Positions 42,643 to 51,769 are shown, counted from the stretch's first letter. The stretch is 58,231 nt of DNA from Eubacterium sp. CAG:252 (GCA_000436535.1 FR886316.1:1-58231), one strand, 5' to 3'. The notes: a model not told the origin generated them from the letters alone. Numbers and translations: made by a program.

Positions 42643-43539
42643 CTACTGCACTTCTACAAGCTCTATATTAAAGTTAAGCTCTTTTCCTGCCATCTCATGG
42701 TTAGCATCAAATGTTATCTCATCATCTGTAAGTGCTGCTACTCTTGCCACAAAAGGCTGTCCAAGTGCGTTCTGAAGATATACCTTATCGTCTACCTTAA
42801 GTTCTTCAACACCTGAGCCAAGTTCCTTAACAGGTACTGTTATAAATGCTTCCGGCTCAACCTCACCATATGCTTCTGATGGCATAAGATGTACATCTAT
42901 GACATCTCCAACATTCATAGCTGCTACTGCCTTGTCAAAACCAAGTATCATCATCCCGGCACCACATACGAACTCAAGTGGCTCTCCCCTGTCATAAGAT
43001 GAGTCAAACTGCGTTCCATCGTTGAAGGTTCCCTTATAATGCACCTTGCATGTCTTTCCAACATTAGGACCATCAAAAGGTGGTGTATAACTTCCACCAC
43101 AGCCAGAGCATCCTCCACAGCCATGTCCATCATCATCACCACAGCTGCCACAGCCACAATCTTCTTCGTCACTTCCACAGTGTCCACAGCTATGTTCCTC
43201 TCCATTATTATGGTGATCACAGTTAACACCCTGTGATTCAAGTGAGCCATTAAGATATTCTGCTACTGCCTCGTCTGCATCACCAGATACTCCTGAGCAC
43301 ACCTCTATACCCATCTGAACAAGTGCTTCCATAGCTCCGTTTCCTATGCCACCACATACCAGGGCATCCACATTAATATCATCAAGCATTGTTGCAAGCG
43401 CACTATGTCCTGATCCCTGTGCTTCTATAATCTTAGTATCAACAATATTCTGACCATCTATCTCATATATTTTAAACATCTTAGAATGTCCAAAATGCTG
43501 GAATATGTTACCATCCTCATATGATACTGCTATTTTCAT
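42643..43539 (-). CDS. Fusion: NifX/NifB-type domain, Cys/His-rich linker, SlyD-like FKBP isomerase
   Basis: A 298-aa protein. Residues 1-105 form a dinitrogenase iron-molybdenum-cofactor-type (NifX-like) domain (MKIAVSYEDGNIFQHFGHSK; DALVCGGIGNGAMEAL). Residues 106-150 carry nine Cys and five His (CDHH, CGHC, CGCGSC, CGGCSGC), a metal-binding tail. Residues 157-298 are a SlyD-type peptidyl-prolyl isomerase (KVHYKGTFNDGTQFDSSYDR; PLEFVCGAGMMILGFDKAVA; EAYGEVEPEAFITVP). SlyD proteins normally carry such a metal-binding sequence at the C-terminus. It is probably a metal-handling chaperone. AGGAGG precedes the ATG. Confidence 0.88.
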   Translation of the reverse strand: MKIAVSYEDGNIFQHFGHSKMFKIYEIDGQNIVDTKIIEAQGSGHSALATMLDDINVDALVCGGIGNGAMEALVQMGIEVCSGVSGDADEAVAEYLNGSLESQGVNCDHHNNGEEHSCGHCGSDEEDCGCGSCGDDDGHGCGGCSGCGGSYTPPFDGPNVGKTCKVHYKGTFNDGTQFDSSYDRGEPLEFVCGAGMMILGFDKAVAAMNVGDVIDVHLMPSEAYGEVEPEAFITVPVKELGSGVEELKVDDKVYLQNALGQPFVARVAALTDDEITFDANHEMAGKELNFNIELVEVQ

Positions 43540-43639
43540 TAATAAAATCCTCCTTGTTTATGAAACAGAAATAATATTACCTATTATAATTATTGTATTG
43601 TTGAAATAATAATACATCTGCTTCTTAATATTTATTAGT

Positions 43640-43658
43640 GTAACATATGCTATGTTAC
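43640..43658. promoter_or_regulatory. Palindrome upstream of the NifX-FKBP gene
   Basis: GTAACATA-TGC-TATGTTAC is a perfect palindrome of 8-bp arms, 100 nt upstream of the start codon. On the minus strand a TATAAT lies between it and the gene. A metal- or redox-sensing regulator could bind here, but this is inferred only from the gene content. Confidence 0.4.
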
Positions 43659-43700
43659 CATACTTTCACAAAATATTCATCTATTATTTGTTAAGACAGT

Positions 43701-44510
43701 CTACTCACGTAAGTCACGATACTCTCCGTCTATCGCAAATGCATGATTCATAGGTCCACTTCCCTTACCAAGGTCAAGCATAGCAGCAAGTGCACCTGAT
43801 ATATAATTCTTTGCACACCTTACTGATGTCTCAAGATCTCTTCCCTTTGCAAGGTTAGAGGCTATTGCTGAAGATAGCGTACAGCCTGTTCCATGCGTAT
43901 TAGGATTATTTATCCGCTTTCCATAAAACCATACTGGTTCTTTTCCTTTCTGGAACAAAAGATCATTAGCGTCATTTAACTGATGTCCACCCTTTAATAA
44001 AACAGAACAGCCTAATGTGTCACATATAAGCTCTGCTGCCTTTTCCATATCTTCTGCTGCTTTGATGTCCACTCCTGAAAGCACCTCAGCTTCCGGAATA
44101 TTAGGTGTAATAACTGTTGCAAGTGGTAATAATCTGCTCTTTAATATGCTGATAGCATCCTCACTTATAAGTCTTGCCCCACTTGTCGCCACCATAACGG
44201 GATCAACAACAATATTCCCTGCTTTATACTCTGTAAGCTTATCTGCTATTACCTCAATCAGTTCACCTGAAGCAACCATTCCTGTCTTGACAGCATCCGG
44301 ATATATATCTGTAAATATACTATCAAGCTGCTCTGCTAAAAATTTAGGAGATACCTCCATTATATCTGTTACACCAGTAGTGTTCTGTGCAGTCAGGGCT
44401 GTGATTGCACTCATCGCATATACACGATTAGCCGTCATTGTCTTTATATCTGCCTGTATTCCGGCACCTCCGCTAGAATCACTTCCAGCAATAGTTAAAG
44501 CTGTATACAT
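43701..44510 (-). CDS. thiD: Hydroxymethylpyrimidine / phosphomethylpyrimidine kinase
   Basis: A 269-aa enzyme that phosphorylates HMP and HMP-phosphate for thiamine synthesis. Signatures: TIAGSDSSGGAGIQADIKTM (1-24), VVDPVMVATSGARL, VITPNIPEAEVLSG, SVLLKGGHQ and the ATP/catalytic loop NTHGTGCTLSSAIASNLAKG. The ribokinase-fold catalytic Asp/Cys context (GTGC) is present. It stands alone with a TPP riboswitch, so it may serve HMP salvage. RBS-like TACCTCCTTG sequence (plus strand) appears twice upstream. Confidence 0.94.
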   Translation of the reverse strand: MYTALTIAGSDSSGGAGIQADIKTMTANRVYAMSAITALTAQNTTGVTDIMEVSPKFLAEQLDSIFTDIYPDAVKTGMVASGELIEVIADKLTEYKAGNIVVDPVMVATSGARLISEDAISILKSRLLPLATVITPNIPEAEVLSGVDIKAAEDMEKAAELICDTLGCSVLLKGGHQLNDANDLLFQKGKEPVWFYGKRINNPNTHGTGCTLSSAIASNLAKGRDLETSVRCAKNYISGALAAMLDLGKGSGPMNHAFAIDGEYRDLRE

Positions 44511-44513
44511 ATA

Positions 44514-44592
44514 TACCTCCTTGTTTTACGAAGTAAAATGCGACTGCCCCTGCAGGAGCAGAGGTATTTACCTCCTTGTTTTACAAAAGTAA
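44514..44592 (-). repeat. Duplicated leader segment before thiD
   Basis: TACCTCCTTGTTTTA followed by a short A-rich piece appears at about 44514-44530 and again at about 44570-44589. A palindromic CTGCCCCTGCAGGAGCAG lies between them. On the mRNA this duplicates the AAGGAGG ribosome binding site. The second copy sits 60 nt too far upstream for thiD. Confidence 0.5.
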
Positions 44593-44601
44593 AAATAAAA
44601 G

Positions 44602-44636
44602 TAAAAATGCAGGAACCCAACTAAAGATTCCTGCAC
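44602..44636 (-). terminator. Terminator of the TPP riboswitch
   Basis: On the minus strand TGCAGGAA pairs with TTCCTGCA (plus 44608-44615 and 44628-44635) and is followed by TTTTTAC. It lies between the TPP aptamer and thiD and is the likely expression platform: TPP binding should favour this hairpin. Confidence 0.8.
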
Positions 44637-44663
44637 ATAAAAACGCACCCGCGACTTCTTTAT

Positions 44664-44745
44664 CTCCCTACGTTGGCATTATCCACATCAGGTTACTGGG
44701 TTAAAGCTGCTGCTTACTCTCAGCCTGTCATACACAAGCACCCCA
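44664..44745 (-). promoter_or_regulatory. TPP riboswitch (THI element)
   Basis: On the minus strand the conserved blocks appear in order: GGGGTGC, then GGCTGAGAGTAAG (CUGAGA core, P2/P3 side), then ACCTGATGTGGATAATGCCA and ACGTAGGGA. These are the TPP-binding CUGAGA and the AACCUGAU...GGAUAAUGCCAGCGUAGGGA sequences of the family. It precedes thiD with an intrinsic terminator between. Confidence 0.95.
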
Positions 44746-44902
44746 TTATATTTTCATAGTATTTTACATCCACTGATATATTATACACAGATACCACAAA
44801 AATGCAAGTTTTCATCTGTTCCCCAAACTTCCAAGGCACATTACCTGGCACTTCGTCAGCTGGATTCCATCAAATAAATGAACCAAATAAACAGCTTTTT
44901 TA

Positions 44903-46903
44903 TCACCCCTGCACTATATTATAATATTCTTTAGCAGTCAGCGCATAAACCAATGCATATATGATACAAAATACTATAACCGTGAATATTGTACACCATA
45001 CAAAAAGCACCATATTGCTTCCAAGTGATAATATTACCATTATCATTTTTATTATTCTGAAAGAAACTATCACATGTATTGCAGCAACTGCGATTGGAAT
45101 AAAGAACACCATAAGTATCTGGCTCTTAATAGTCCTTTTAACCTCTTTGCGGCTCATACCAACCTTCATCATAATCTCAAATCGTCTGCGGTCTTCATAC
45201 CCTTCTGATATCTGCTTATAATATATTATAAGAACAGTAGCCATAAGGAACAATATTCCAATATAACAGCCTAAGAACAAGAGACCACCATACATCTGTG
45301 TAAGCTCCTCTGCTATATCATATCTGTTATCGCACACAACATAGGCTTCAGGACTTGACTCATCTTCTATATCCTTACTTAACTGTCTGCTGTCCTGTTC
45401 AGAAAGATCTGTATTAACATATATATTATAACTAATGCTTGCAGACATCCTATCAGAGTTACCATATACTAAATCGCGGATATGATTCATTTCATCCATA
45501 TCCTTAACTATAAGTATATATGCCTTAACTACTGACGTGACAGCACCTGGAAAGTACTTCTCATCATCTGTAAGCACATCTATCAGCTTATACTCTGATA
45601 CATTATCACTGTTATTTATTGTTATACTGTCTTTTCTATCCAGCTTTTCCTTAGTAACAAGGATAGCACTAGCTTTGTCATCTATAACATAGTTATCACC
45701 ATAAAGCTTATTAAAGTCTTCTACTGTCATAACCTGGCAGACTCCCAGCATATTTTCATCATAACGTGACATATTATCCTTATCAGTATAAAATGTATTA
45801 TCAGTATTAAGCAGCCCCTGAACAGAAATTGTTTTATAGGAATAATCTTTTTTTATTGCAGCATTGTGTGCATCAATACAATCATATATTCTGTTTTTCG
45901 TCTCATCAAGCACATCGGCATCTGTTCCATATATAACTATATTCTGTTCACTAGGGTAAGCCGTATTCAGCGAATCCTGCATTCCAGCATAAAGTGATAC
46001 AGTAGATGCAACTGCAATAAGAACTATTGTTGATAAAACACATATATTTGCAAGGCCTACTGCATTCTGCTTCATCCTGTATAACATTCCTGAAACAGCC
46101 GTAAAATGTCCTGTCTTGTAATAAAACCTTTTATTTTTCCTCAGAAGCTTAAGCAGCGCAATGCTCCCAGCCGTAAATAACAGATAGGTTCCTATAACAA
46201 CAAACAATGCTGCAACAAAGAAATATTGTACAGCTTTAAGAATTGAAGAAACTGTAAGCGCAAAGTAATATCCTCCTCCAAGACATAAAAGTCCAAGAAT
46301 TGTCATAATAAGCTTTGTCTTTGGCTCCTTCTCACCTATCTCATCGCTATGAAGAAGCTCGATTGGCTTAGACATCTGTACCTTGACAAAATTATATATG
46401 AATATTACTGCAAATATGCTTATAAAATATATAATAGTGACAACCACCGCATTTGTTGATATTACAAATGCTGGAACGGAGTCGGCTTTAATCAGCTTCA
46501 TAAGTACAAGAAACATAAGCCTGCTGAATATAATACCAAACACTATACCTGCTGTTAATGATATTATTGTTATTATTACATTTTCAAAAAGCATCATAAG
46601 AGATATATGCTTCTTTTCCATTCCAAGAATATTATATAAGCCTATCTCCTTTGTCCTTCGCTTCATAAGAAAGCTGTTTGTATAAAATAAAAATACCGCT
46701 GAGAATATAAATGATACAACAAGTGCAACCTGCAGCAACACCACTACATTCTGTCCGCCTCTCATAGCTGCAACATTCTTATTCTTAACAATAGAAATAT
46801 TCATAAAAAACATCATTACTGTAAATATGGCAGTTATTATATATGGCACATAAAGCTTCTTATTTTTTCTTATATTAGATACTGCCATCTTAGGAAATAA
46901 CAT
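44903..46903 (-). CDS. BceB-type ABC transporter permease (antimicrobial peptide sensing/resistance)
   Basis: A 666-aa membrane protein. The start ATG 46903 follows the ATPase stop by one base; the longer frame lies inside the ATPase gene. It begins MLFPKMAVSNIRKNKKLYVP, the BceB signature. Ten membrane helices are expected: one FtsX block at about 20-320 and another at about 545-660. A roughly 220-residue extracytoplasmic loop lies between helices 7 and 8 (about 320-545), the feature that binds peptide antibiotics such as bacitracin in Bce systems. It works with the ATPase next to it and signals to the histidine kinase upstream. Confidence 0.92.
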   Translation of the reverse strand: MLFPKMAVSNIRKNKKLYVPYIITAIFTVMMFFMNISIVKNKNVAAMRGGQNVVVLLQVALVVSFIFSAVFLFYTNSFLMKRRTKEIGLYNILGMEKKHISLMMLFENVIITIISLTAGIVFGIIFSRLMFLVLMKLIKADSVPAFVISTNAVVVTIIYFISIFAVIFIYNFVKVQMSKPIELLHSDEIGEKEPKTKLIMTILGLLCLGGGYYFALTVSSILKAVQYFFVAALFVVIGTYLLFTAGSIALLKLLRKNKRFYYKTGHFTAVSGMLYRMKQNAVGLANICVLSTIVLIAVASTVSLYAGMQDSLNTAYPSEQNIVIYGTDADVLDETKNRIYDCIDAHNAAIKKDYSYKTISVQGLLNTDNTFYTDKDNMSRYDENMLGVCQVMTVEDFNKLYGDNYVIDDKASAILVTKEKLDRKDSITINNSDNVSEYKLIDVLTDDEKYFPGAVTSVVKAYILIVKDMDEMNHIRDLVYGNSDRMSASISYNIYVNTDLSEQDSRQLSKDIEDESSPEAYVVCDNRYDIAEELTQMYGGLLFLGCYIGILFLMATVLIIYYKQISEGYEDRRRFEIMMKVGMSRKEVKRTIKSQILMVFFIPIAVAAIHVIVSFRIIKMIMVILSLGSNMVLFVWCTIFTVIVFCIIYALVYALTAKEYYNIVQG

Positions 46904-46904
46904 T

Positions 46905-47672
46905 TTACTCAATATTATCACCCCCTGTAGCAAGTGCTGTAAGCGTATCTGATATCTTTGTATACATACTGTCATCCGTCATTGAACCCTTATATATCTG
47001 ATGGAATACAACCCCGTCCTTTATAAACAGCACTCTGTTTGCACGGCTTGCAGCCTTTGTGCTGTGTGTTACCATAAGAATTGTCTGTCCATCACAGTTT
47101 ATTTCATTAAAAAGAGTAAGCAGCTGCTCTGAGGACTTTGAATCCAGCGCCCCTGTCGGTTCATCAGCAAGTATTATCTGCGGATTAGTTATAAGCGCCC
47201 TTGCTACTGCTGCTCTTTGCTTCTGTCCACCAGATACCTCGTATGGATATTTATCAAGAAGCTGTTCTATGCCAAGTCTTTTAGAAAGCGGCTTTAGCCT
47301 TTCTTCCATCTCGTTATATTTCTTTCCTGAAAGAACAAGCGGAAGAAATATATTATCCCTTATAGTAAATGTGTCAAGCAGATTGAAATCCTGAAACACA
47401 AAGCCAAGATTATCTCTTCTGAAGGCAGAAAGCTCCTTATCCTTTATCTGTACTGTATTCTTTCCATTAAGAAGTATCTCGCCATTCGTCGGCTTATCGA
47501 GTGAAGCAAGAATATTAAGGAGCGTTGTTTTTCCTGAGCCTGATTCTCCCATAATCGCTACATACTCACCCTTCTCAACACTGAAATTAACATCTGATAG
47601 GGCATTTACCTGATTAGTACCGAATCTTGTTGTATATACCTTTTTTAAATTTTTCACCTCTAATAATGCCAT
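46905..47672 (-). CDS. BceA-type ABC transporter ATP-binding protein
   Basis: A 255-aa ATPase. Walker A GESGSGKTTLLN (about 43-54), Q-loop FVFQDFNLLD, signature VSGGQKQRAAVARAL and Walker B IILADEPTGALDSKSSEQLL, then the switch His in MVTHSTKAAS. The Bce-type insertion of a short helix before the Q-loop is visible. It precedes the permease by overlapping its end by one spacer base. A 240-nt GC-rich stretch separates it from the kinase gene. Confidence 0.95.
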   Translation of the reverse strand: MALLEVKNLKKVYTTRFGTNQVNALSDVNFSVEKGEYVAIMGESGSGKTTLLNILASLDKPTNGEILLNGKNTVQIKDKELSAFRRDNLGFVFQDFNLLDTFTIRDNIFLPLVLSGKKYNEMEERLKPLSKRLGIEQLLDKYPYEVSGGQKQRAAVARALITNPQIILADEPTGALDSKSSEQLLTLFNEINCDGQTILMVTHSTKAASRANRVLFIKDGVVFHQIYKGSMTDDSMYTKISDTLTALATGGDNIE

Positions 47673-47727
47673 TTTAGCACCAGCCTTTCTTTACATTATA
47701 TTTTACTCTTTGTTTATCCTTCACTCA

Positions 47728-47850
47728 CGAACCCGCGCTTCGCGCTCTTTTGCCCTGCTTCGCATGGCTGTTCGTTCGTTAATGGCGCAGGAAAAGTAAA
47801 TGTCTGCTATCGCAGCCGCTTCCTTTTCCTTTACGCTCATTACATTACAG
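47728..47850. repeat. GC-rich structured intergenic element
   Basis: The stretch contains ACGAAC (left) and GTTCGT (right) inverted around CGCGCTTCGCG and GCC...GGC hairpins, then AGGAAAAGTAAA facing TTCCTTTTCCTTTAC. No coding frame is supported. It lies between the ATPase and histidine kinase genes. The GC content is well above that of other intergenic regions. Confidence 0.5.
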
Positions 47851-47860
47851 AGTATATAAA

Positions 47861-47903
47861 AAAATGAAATGCACAGCCATTGATATAGCTTACATTTCAT
47901 TTT
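47861..47903 (-). terminator. Terminator downstream of the histidine kinase gene
   Basis: AAAATGAAATG (47861-47871) and CATTTCATTTT (47893-47903) pair perfectly. The minus strand continues with a run of U. It separates the two-component genes from the ABC transporter genes, so the latter need their own promoter. Confidence 0.88.
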
Positions 47904-47926
47904 AATTTCTTACAATAATGTAAGGT

Positions 47927-49087
47927 TTATTCATGCTTTGTATAACGTTGTGTCATATCAATCACAACTCTGGTGCCATTCTTATAACTGGCATCAAAGG
48001 TTATCACAAATCCAAGCCTGTCTGCTGCCTTTCTGCACAGATACAGACCTATTCCTGACGATTTCCTATCAAGTCTGCCATTATATCCTGTAAAGCCTCT
48101 TTCCATTATTCTTGGAATATCCTCTTCACTTATGCCTATTCCTGTATCTTCTATCACAAGCTGCAAAGAATCCTCTTTTGAATTCTTTTTTATACCATCA
48201 CTGCCATGGAGAGTATATATTCTTACACTTCCTCCATCTTTACTATACTTGACTGCATTGGATATAAGCTGCTCTATAATAAAGCCAAGCCATTTGGAAT
48301 CCGTGCATACTGAATCTTCAATCTGCTCAATATGTAGTGAAATATGCCTTCCGATAAACTGTGGTGCAAACTTCTTAACCGCCTTTTTCACTGCCACATC
48401 CAGTCTGCACAGCTTGAATTCATAATCTGATGAAATATCTTCAAGCCGCAGATAATCCATAACTGCATCCGTATAGAATTCTATCCTGAACATTTCATGA
48501 CTAAGCTCATTTAACTTTCTGTCAAGCTTTTCTAAATCATTATCATCATTTTTTTCATTACTCTCATTGTTTTTAAAATCATCATAATGTTTATCACAAC
48601 ACTCATTATAGGAATTGCCCCATGAATTATTCTCAAGATTCCTTACTACATCACCAAGTGACTGGATTATCAGCTTTGCTGCGGCAATAGGAGTTTTAAT
48701 CTGATGTGCCCAGCATGCATAGTAATCCTTGAGATTTCTTGATGCTTCTACGCCAGCATCATATTGTTTTCTTTTCTGTTCATGTAGTTTTATAATAATA
48801 TCAGCATACAACGCCTCAACATCATTCTTCTTATCCGGCAATGCTATATTCTGTATATCATCTGTCTTTATATTTCTTTCAAGTGTCCTTATTTTGTCAG
48901 CAAACACCGAATAGTCATATATAAGATATACTATGTATAGCGCACCATATAATTCTATTCCAAATGAAAACGCCTCATAATACGGAAGATTGTATAACCA
49001 TATCACAAGCAGAAGCACTACATAAACAAGTACAACCTGTATTATATTACTCTTTTTATTCTTTAAATATAAAAATAGCAATCTCAT
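47927..49087 (-). CDS. BceS-type intramembrane-sensing histidine kinase
   Basis: A 386-aa kinase. Two membrane helices lie close together (about 14-32 and 38-58) with almost no extracytoplasmic loop, as in BceS kinases, which detect peptides through their ABC transporter. The H-box is CWAHQIKTPIAAAKL (His about 132). The ATP domain shows N-box IEQLISNAVKYSKDGG, G1 VIEDTGIGISEEDIP and G2 SSGIGLYLCRKAAD. An Asn/Asp-rich insertion at about 160-185 is unusual. It follows the response regulator gene by 45 nt. Confidence 0.93.
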   Translation of the reverse strand: MRLLFLYLKNKKSNIIQVVLVYVVLLLVIWLYNLPYYEAFSFGIELYGALYIVYLIYDYSVFADKIRTLERNIKTDDIQNIALPDKKNDVEALYADIIIKLHEQKRKQYDAGVEASRNLKDYYACWAHQIKTPIAAAKLIIQSLGDVVRNLENNSWGNSYNECCDKHYDDFKNNESNEKNDDNDLEKLDRKLNELSHEMFRIEFYTDAVMDYLRLEDISSDYEFKLCRLDVAVKKAVKKFAPQFIGRHISLHIEQIEDSVCTDSKWLGFIIEQLISNAVKYSKDGGSVRIYTLHGSDGIKKNSKEDSLQLVIEDTGIGISEEDIPRIMERGFTGYNGRLDRKSSGIGLYLCRKAADRLGFVITFDASYKNGTRVVIDMTQRYTKHE

Positions 49088-49132
49088 CTTACATCTCTTT
49101 CTTTCAGCCCTGCTGTCTGATATATAAGGATA

Positions 49133-49804
49133 CTACTCAATAATATATCCAGTTCCCTTTTTAGTCTTTATATAATCTTTCAGCCCTGCCTGTTCAAGCT
49201 TTTTCCTTAATCTTGTAACATTAACAGTCAGCGTGTTATCATCAATAAAGTCATCACTTTCCCAAAGCTTCATCATAATATTATCACGCGAAACCACTTT
49301 TCCTATATTCTCAAGAAGACTCTGCAGTATACGGTACTCATTCTTAGTAAGTTCCATCTTTTTCCCATTATACGTAAATGTCTGGTCATTCATGTTAAGT
49401 ATACAGCCGTTATGTTCTATGATATTCGTACTCTCGGCAAATGAATACGTCCGTCTTAGCATTGCCTGCACCTTAGCTATAAGCACATTGATATCAAATG
49501 GTTTTACAATAAAGTCATCTCCGCCCATATTAATAGCCATAACTATATTCATATTATCAGACATTGATGACATAAATATAACCGGCACCTTTGATATATT
49601 TCTTATCTGCATACACCAGTGATAACCATTAAAATATGGAAGTCCGATATCCATAAGCACAAGCTGCGGCTCATACTTTACAAAGATTTTTAAAACATCA
49701 TTGAAATCATCTGCTATTTTAACATCATATCCCCATTTTAATAACTGTTCGCATACATTATCAGCTATAATCCTGTCATCTTCAACTATTAATATTTTAT
49801 ACAT
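49133..49804 (-). CDS. OmpR-family response regulator (BceR-like)
   Basis: A 223-aa regulator. The start ATG 49804 follows GGTGAG; the longer frame starts inside the PepD stop region. The receiver domain has phosphoacceptor Asp in LVLMDIGLPYFNGYHW (about 52) with acidic pair EDD at 7-9 and Lys in VKPFDINVL. The C-terminal winged helix (about 125-223) ends DYIKTKKGTGYIIE. Partner of the kinase next to it; the target is probably the bceAB-like promoter. Confidence 0.94.
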   Translation of the reverse strand: MYKILIVEDDRIIADNVCEQLLKWGYDVKIADDFNDVLKIFVKYEPQLVLMDIGLPYFNGYHWCMQIRNISKVPVIFMSSMSDNMNIVMAINMGGDDFIVKPFDINVLIAKVQAMLRRTYSFAESTNIIEHNGCILNMNDQTFTYNGKKMELTKNEYRILQSLLENIGKVVSRDNIMMKLWESDDFIDDNTLTVNVTRLRKKLEQAGLKDYIKTKKGTGYIIE

Positions 49805-49841
49805 AGACTCACCAACTTTAATGTACTCCATTATCCTGTTA

Positions 49842-51287
49842 TTATTTACAAGCTATTACGTTAAGTATATATTCATACATTCTCTTAGTTGAAGATATGC
49901 TTAAGTGTTCCTCAGTTGTATGAATATCAAAAATATCAGGTCCCATTGATATGCAGTCAAGTCCTTCTATTTTGCCTGCAAGTATACCACATTCAACACC
50001 CGCATGAATAGCCTCGATAGTTGGCTTTTTACCGTACATCTGTTCAAATATCCTTACCATATCATCACGCAGCTTAGAATCCTTCTTATATTCCCATGCT
50101 GGATATTCACCTGTAAATTCAGCATTTGCCCTGAATGCCTCACTAACAAATTTAATCTGGCTCTTAAGATTCTTTAAAGCAGCTCCTACTGAACTTCTAA
50201 GTGAGAATCTAAGACATATACCTGATTCATCTAGTGAAACCACACCAAGATTAAGCGAAGTTTCCACAAGATTGTCTATATCCTGGCTCATTCTCATTAT
50301 TCCGTTAGGTAATGATTGTATAAGTGAAACAGCCCTTATACTATCTTCATATGTTACTGCCTCTGCGCTGCAGCCCTCTGATATATCTACAACACACTTT
50401 AAATCTGCATCAGATGTAGCAAACTCTTCTTTTATCTCTTTTGCTGTATTCTCAATAGCGGCTTTAACATCTGCTGCCTTGTCTGCTGCAACGATAATCT
50501 CAGCCATACATTCTCTTGGAATAGCATTATCCTTTCTTCCACCATTAAAGGCTGCAAGATATACATTATTGTCTGCGACAACATCCCTTAATATTCTTGA
50601 CATAAGAACATTCGCATTACCTCTGCCTTTATCTATTTCTACACCCGAATGTCCTCCTGTCAGTCCTGATAAAGTAATGCTAAGCTTTGTTCCAGTAACC
50701 TTATTTTTATCAAGCTTTAATGTAACTCTGCTACTGCAGCCACCTGCACAGCTTGCAAGCATAATTCCTTCTTCTTCACTATCCATATTAAGAAGCTTTT
50801 TGCCCTTTAACATGGATACGTCTATTGAAGAAGCACCTTCCATGCCCACCTCTTCAGATACTGTACACACGAACTCAAGACGTGGATGTGCGATACTGTC
50901 ATCATCAAGTATTGCAAGTGCATAAGCAACAGCAATTCCATCATCACCACCAAGCGTTGTTCCCTTAGCAGATATGAAATCACCATTCACCTCAAGGTCT
51001 AGTCCATCCTCATCCATATTCTTATCACAATCAGGTGTCTTCTCACATACCATATCCATATGTCCCTGAAGTATTATAGGTGCTGCATCCTCATAACCCT
51101 TTGATGCTTCCTTTATTATGATCACATTGTTAAGTGCATCCTGATAATATTCAAGCTTTCTTTCCTTGGCAAAATCTACAAGATAATTGCTGATCTTATC
51201 CTCCTTATATGATGGATGTGGGATATTACATATATCCTCAAAAAAAGAAAATACATTTTTAGGTTCTAATTCAGATAATACTCTCAT
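49842..51287 (-). CDS. pepD: Aminoacyl-histidine dipeptidase (PepD, M20 family)
   Basis: A 481-aa cytoplasmic metallopeptidase that splits dipeptides such as Xaa-His. Zinc ligands: His in ILQGHMDMVCE (about 76), Asp in TLGGDDGIAVAYALAILDDD, Glu pair in VCTVSEEVGMEGAS and His near IFDIHTTEEHLSIS. Length is typical for PepD. A dimerisation domain lies at about 205-385. It follows an orphan PqqD-like gene and the OPT peptide transporter gene, and precedes the response regulator gene by 37 nt. Confidence 0.93.
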   Translation of the reverse strand: MRVLSELEPKNVFSFFEDICNIPHPSYKEDKISNYLVDFAKERKLEYYQDALNNVIIIKEASKGYEDAAPIILQGHMDMVCEKTPDCDKNMDEDGLDLEVNGDFISAKGTTLGGDDGIAVAYALAILDDDSIAHPRLEFVCTVSEEVGMEGASSIDVSMLKGKKLLNMDSEEEGIMLASCAGGCSSRVTLKLDKNKVTGTKLSITLSGLTGGHSGVEIDKGRGNANVLMSRILRDVVADNNVYLAAFNGGRKDNAIPRECMAEIIVAADKAADVKAAIENTAKEIKEEFATSDADLKCVVDISEGCSAEAVTYEDSIRAVSLIQSLPNGIMRMSQDIDNLVETSLNLGVVSLDESGICLRFSLRSSVGAALKNLKSQIKFVSEAFRANAEFTGEYPAWEYKKDSKLRDDMVRIFEQMYGKKPTIEAIHAGVECGILAGKIEGLDCISMGPDIFDIHTTEEHLSISSTKRMYEYILNVIACK

Positions 51288-51389
51288 AATACTGTCTCCT
51301 TTAAAATATTTATAATCTGCAAATCTATTTTATTCATCTATTTATATATTTATTTGCCTATTTCTCTATCGTTTTAACTATCTGTTTAA

Positions 51390-51743
51390 CTATTTATTTA
51401 TCTTGTTCATATATACAATAAACTGATTCTTATGAAGCAGCTTTATAAAATAACACAATCTCTCATACAGCGGCTCCGCTTTATCGCCAAAATGCTCTTT
51501 CACAAGCTGTCCTATATCATAAATACTTCTTACACCATCTATGCTATGCCATACAAATGTACCAAAATCATCTAATTCAATGTAACTATATCTGGGCTTT
51601 CGCGCAATAAGCTGTGCTATTCTGTTAAAAATCCCTTTATTGTGTACTTTGACTTCTACATGACCTTTTTTGTTTTCCCTGCATTCGAACAACGAATTAT
51701 GCTTTGGAACATAGTCTAAGTAATTATCCTTCTGCTTAGCCAT
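51390..51743 (-). CDS. PqqD-family protein (RiPP recognition element fold)
   Basis: A 117-aa protein. The C-terminal part matches PqqD (SYIELDDFGTFVWHSIDGVR; SIYDIGQLVKEHFGDKAEPL; YERLCYFIKLLHKN), a winged-helix fold that binds precursor peptides in RiPP pathways. The N-terminal 40 residues are charged and carry HNSLFECRENKKGHVEVKV. No radical SAM enzyme or precursor peptide gene is nearby. It lies between the OPT transporter and PepD genes, so a role in peptide uptake control is possible. AGGAGA precedes the ATG. Confidence 0.8.
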   Translation of the reverse strand: MAKQKDNYLDYVPKHNSLFECRENKKGHVEVKVHNKGIFNRIAQLIARKPRYSYIELDDFGTFVWHSIDGVRSIYDIGQLVKEHFGDKAEPLYERLCYFIKLLHKNQFIVYMNKINK

Positions 51744-51769
51744 AACTCAAGCCTTCTCCTTTAATCCTA

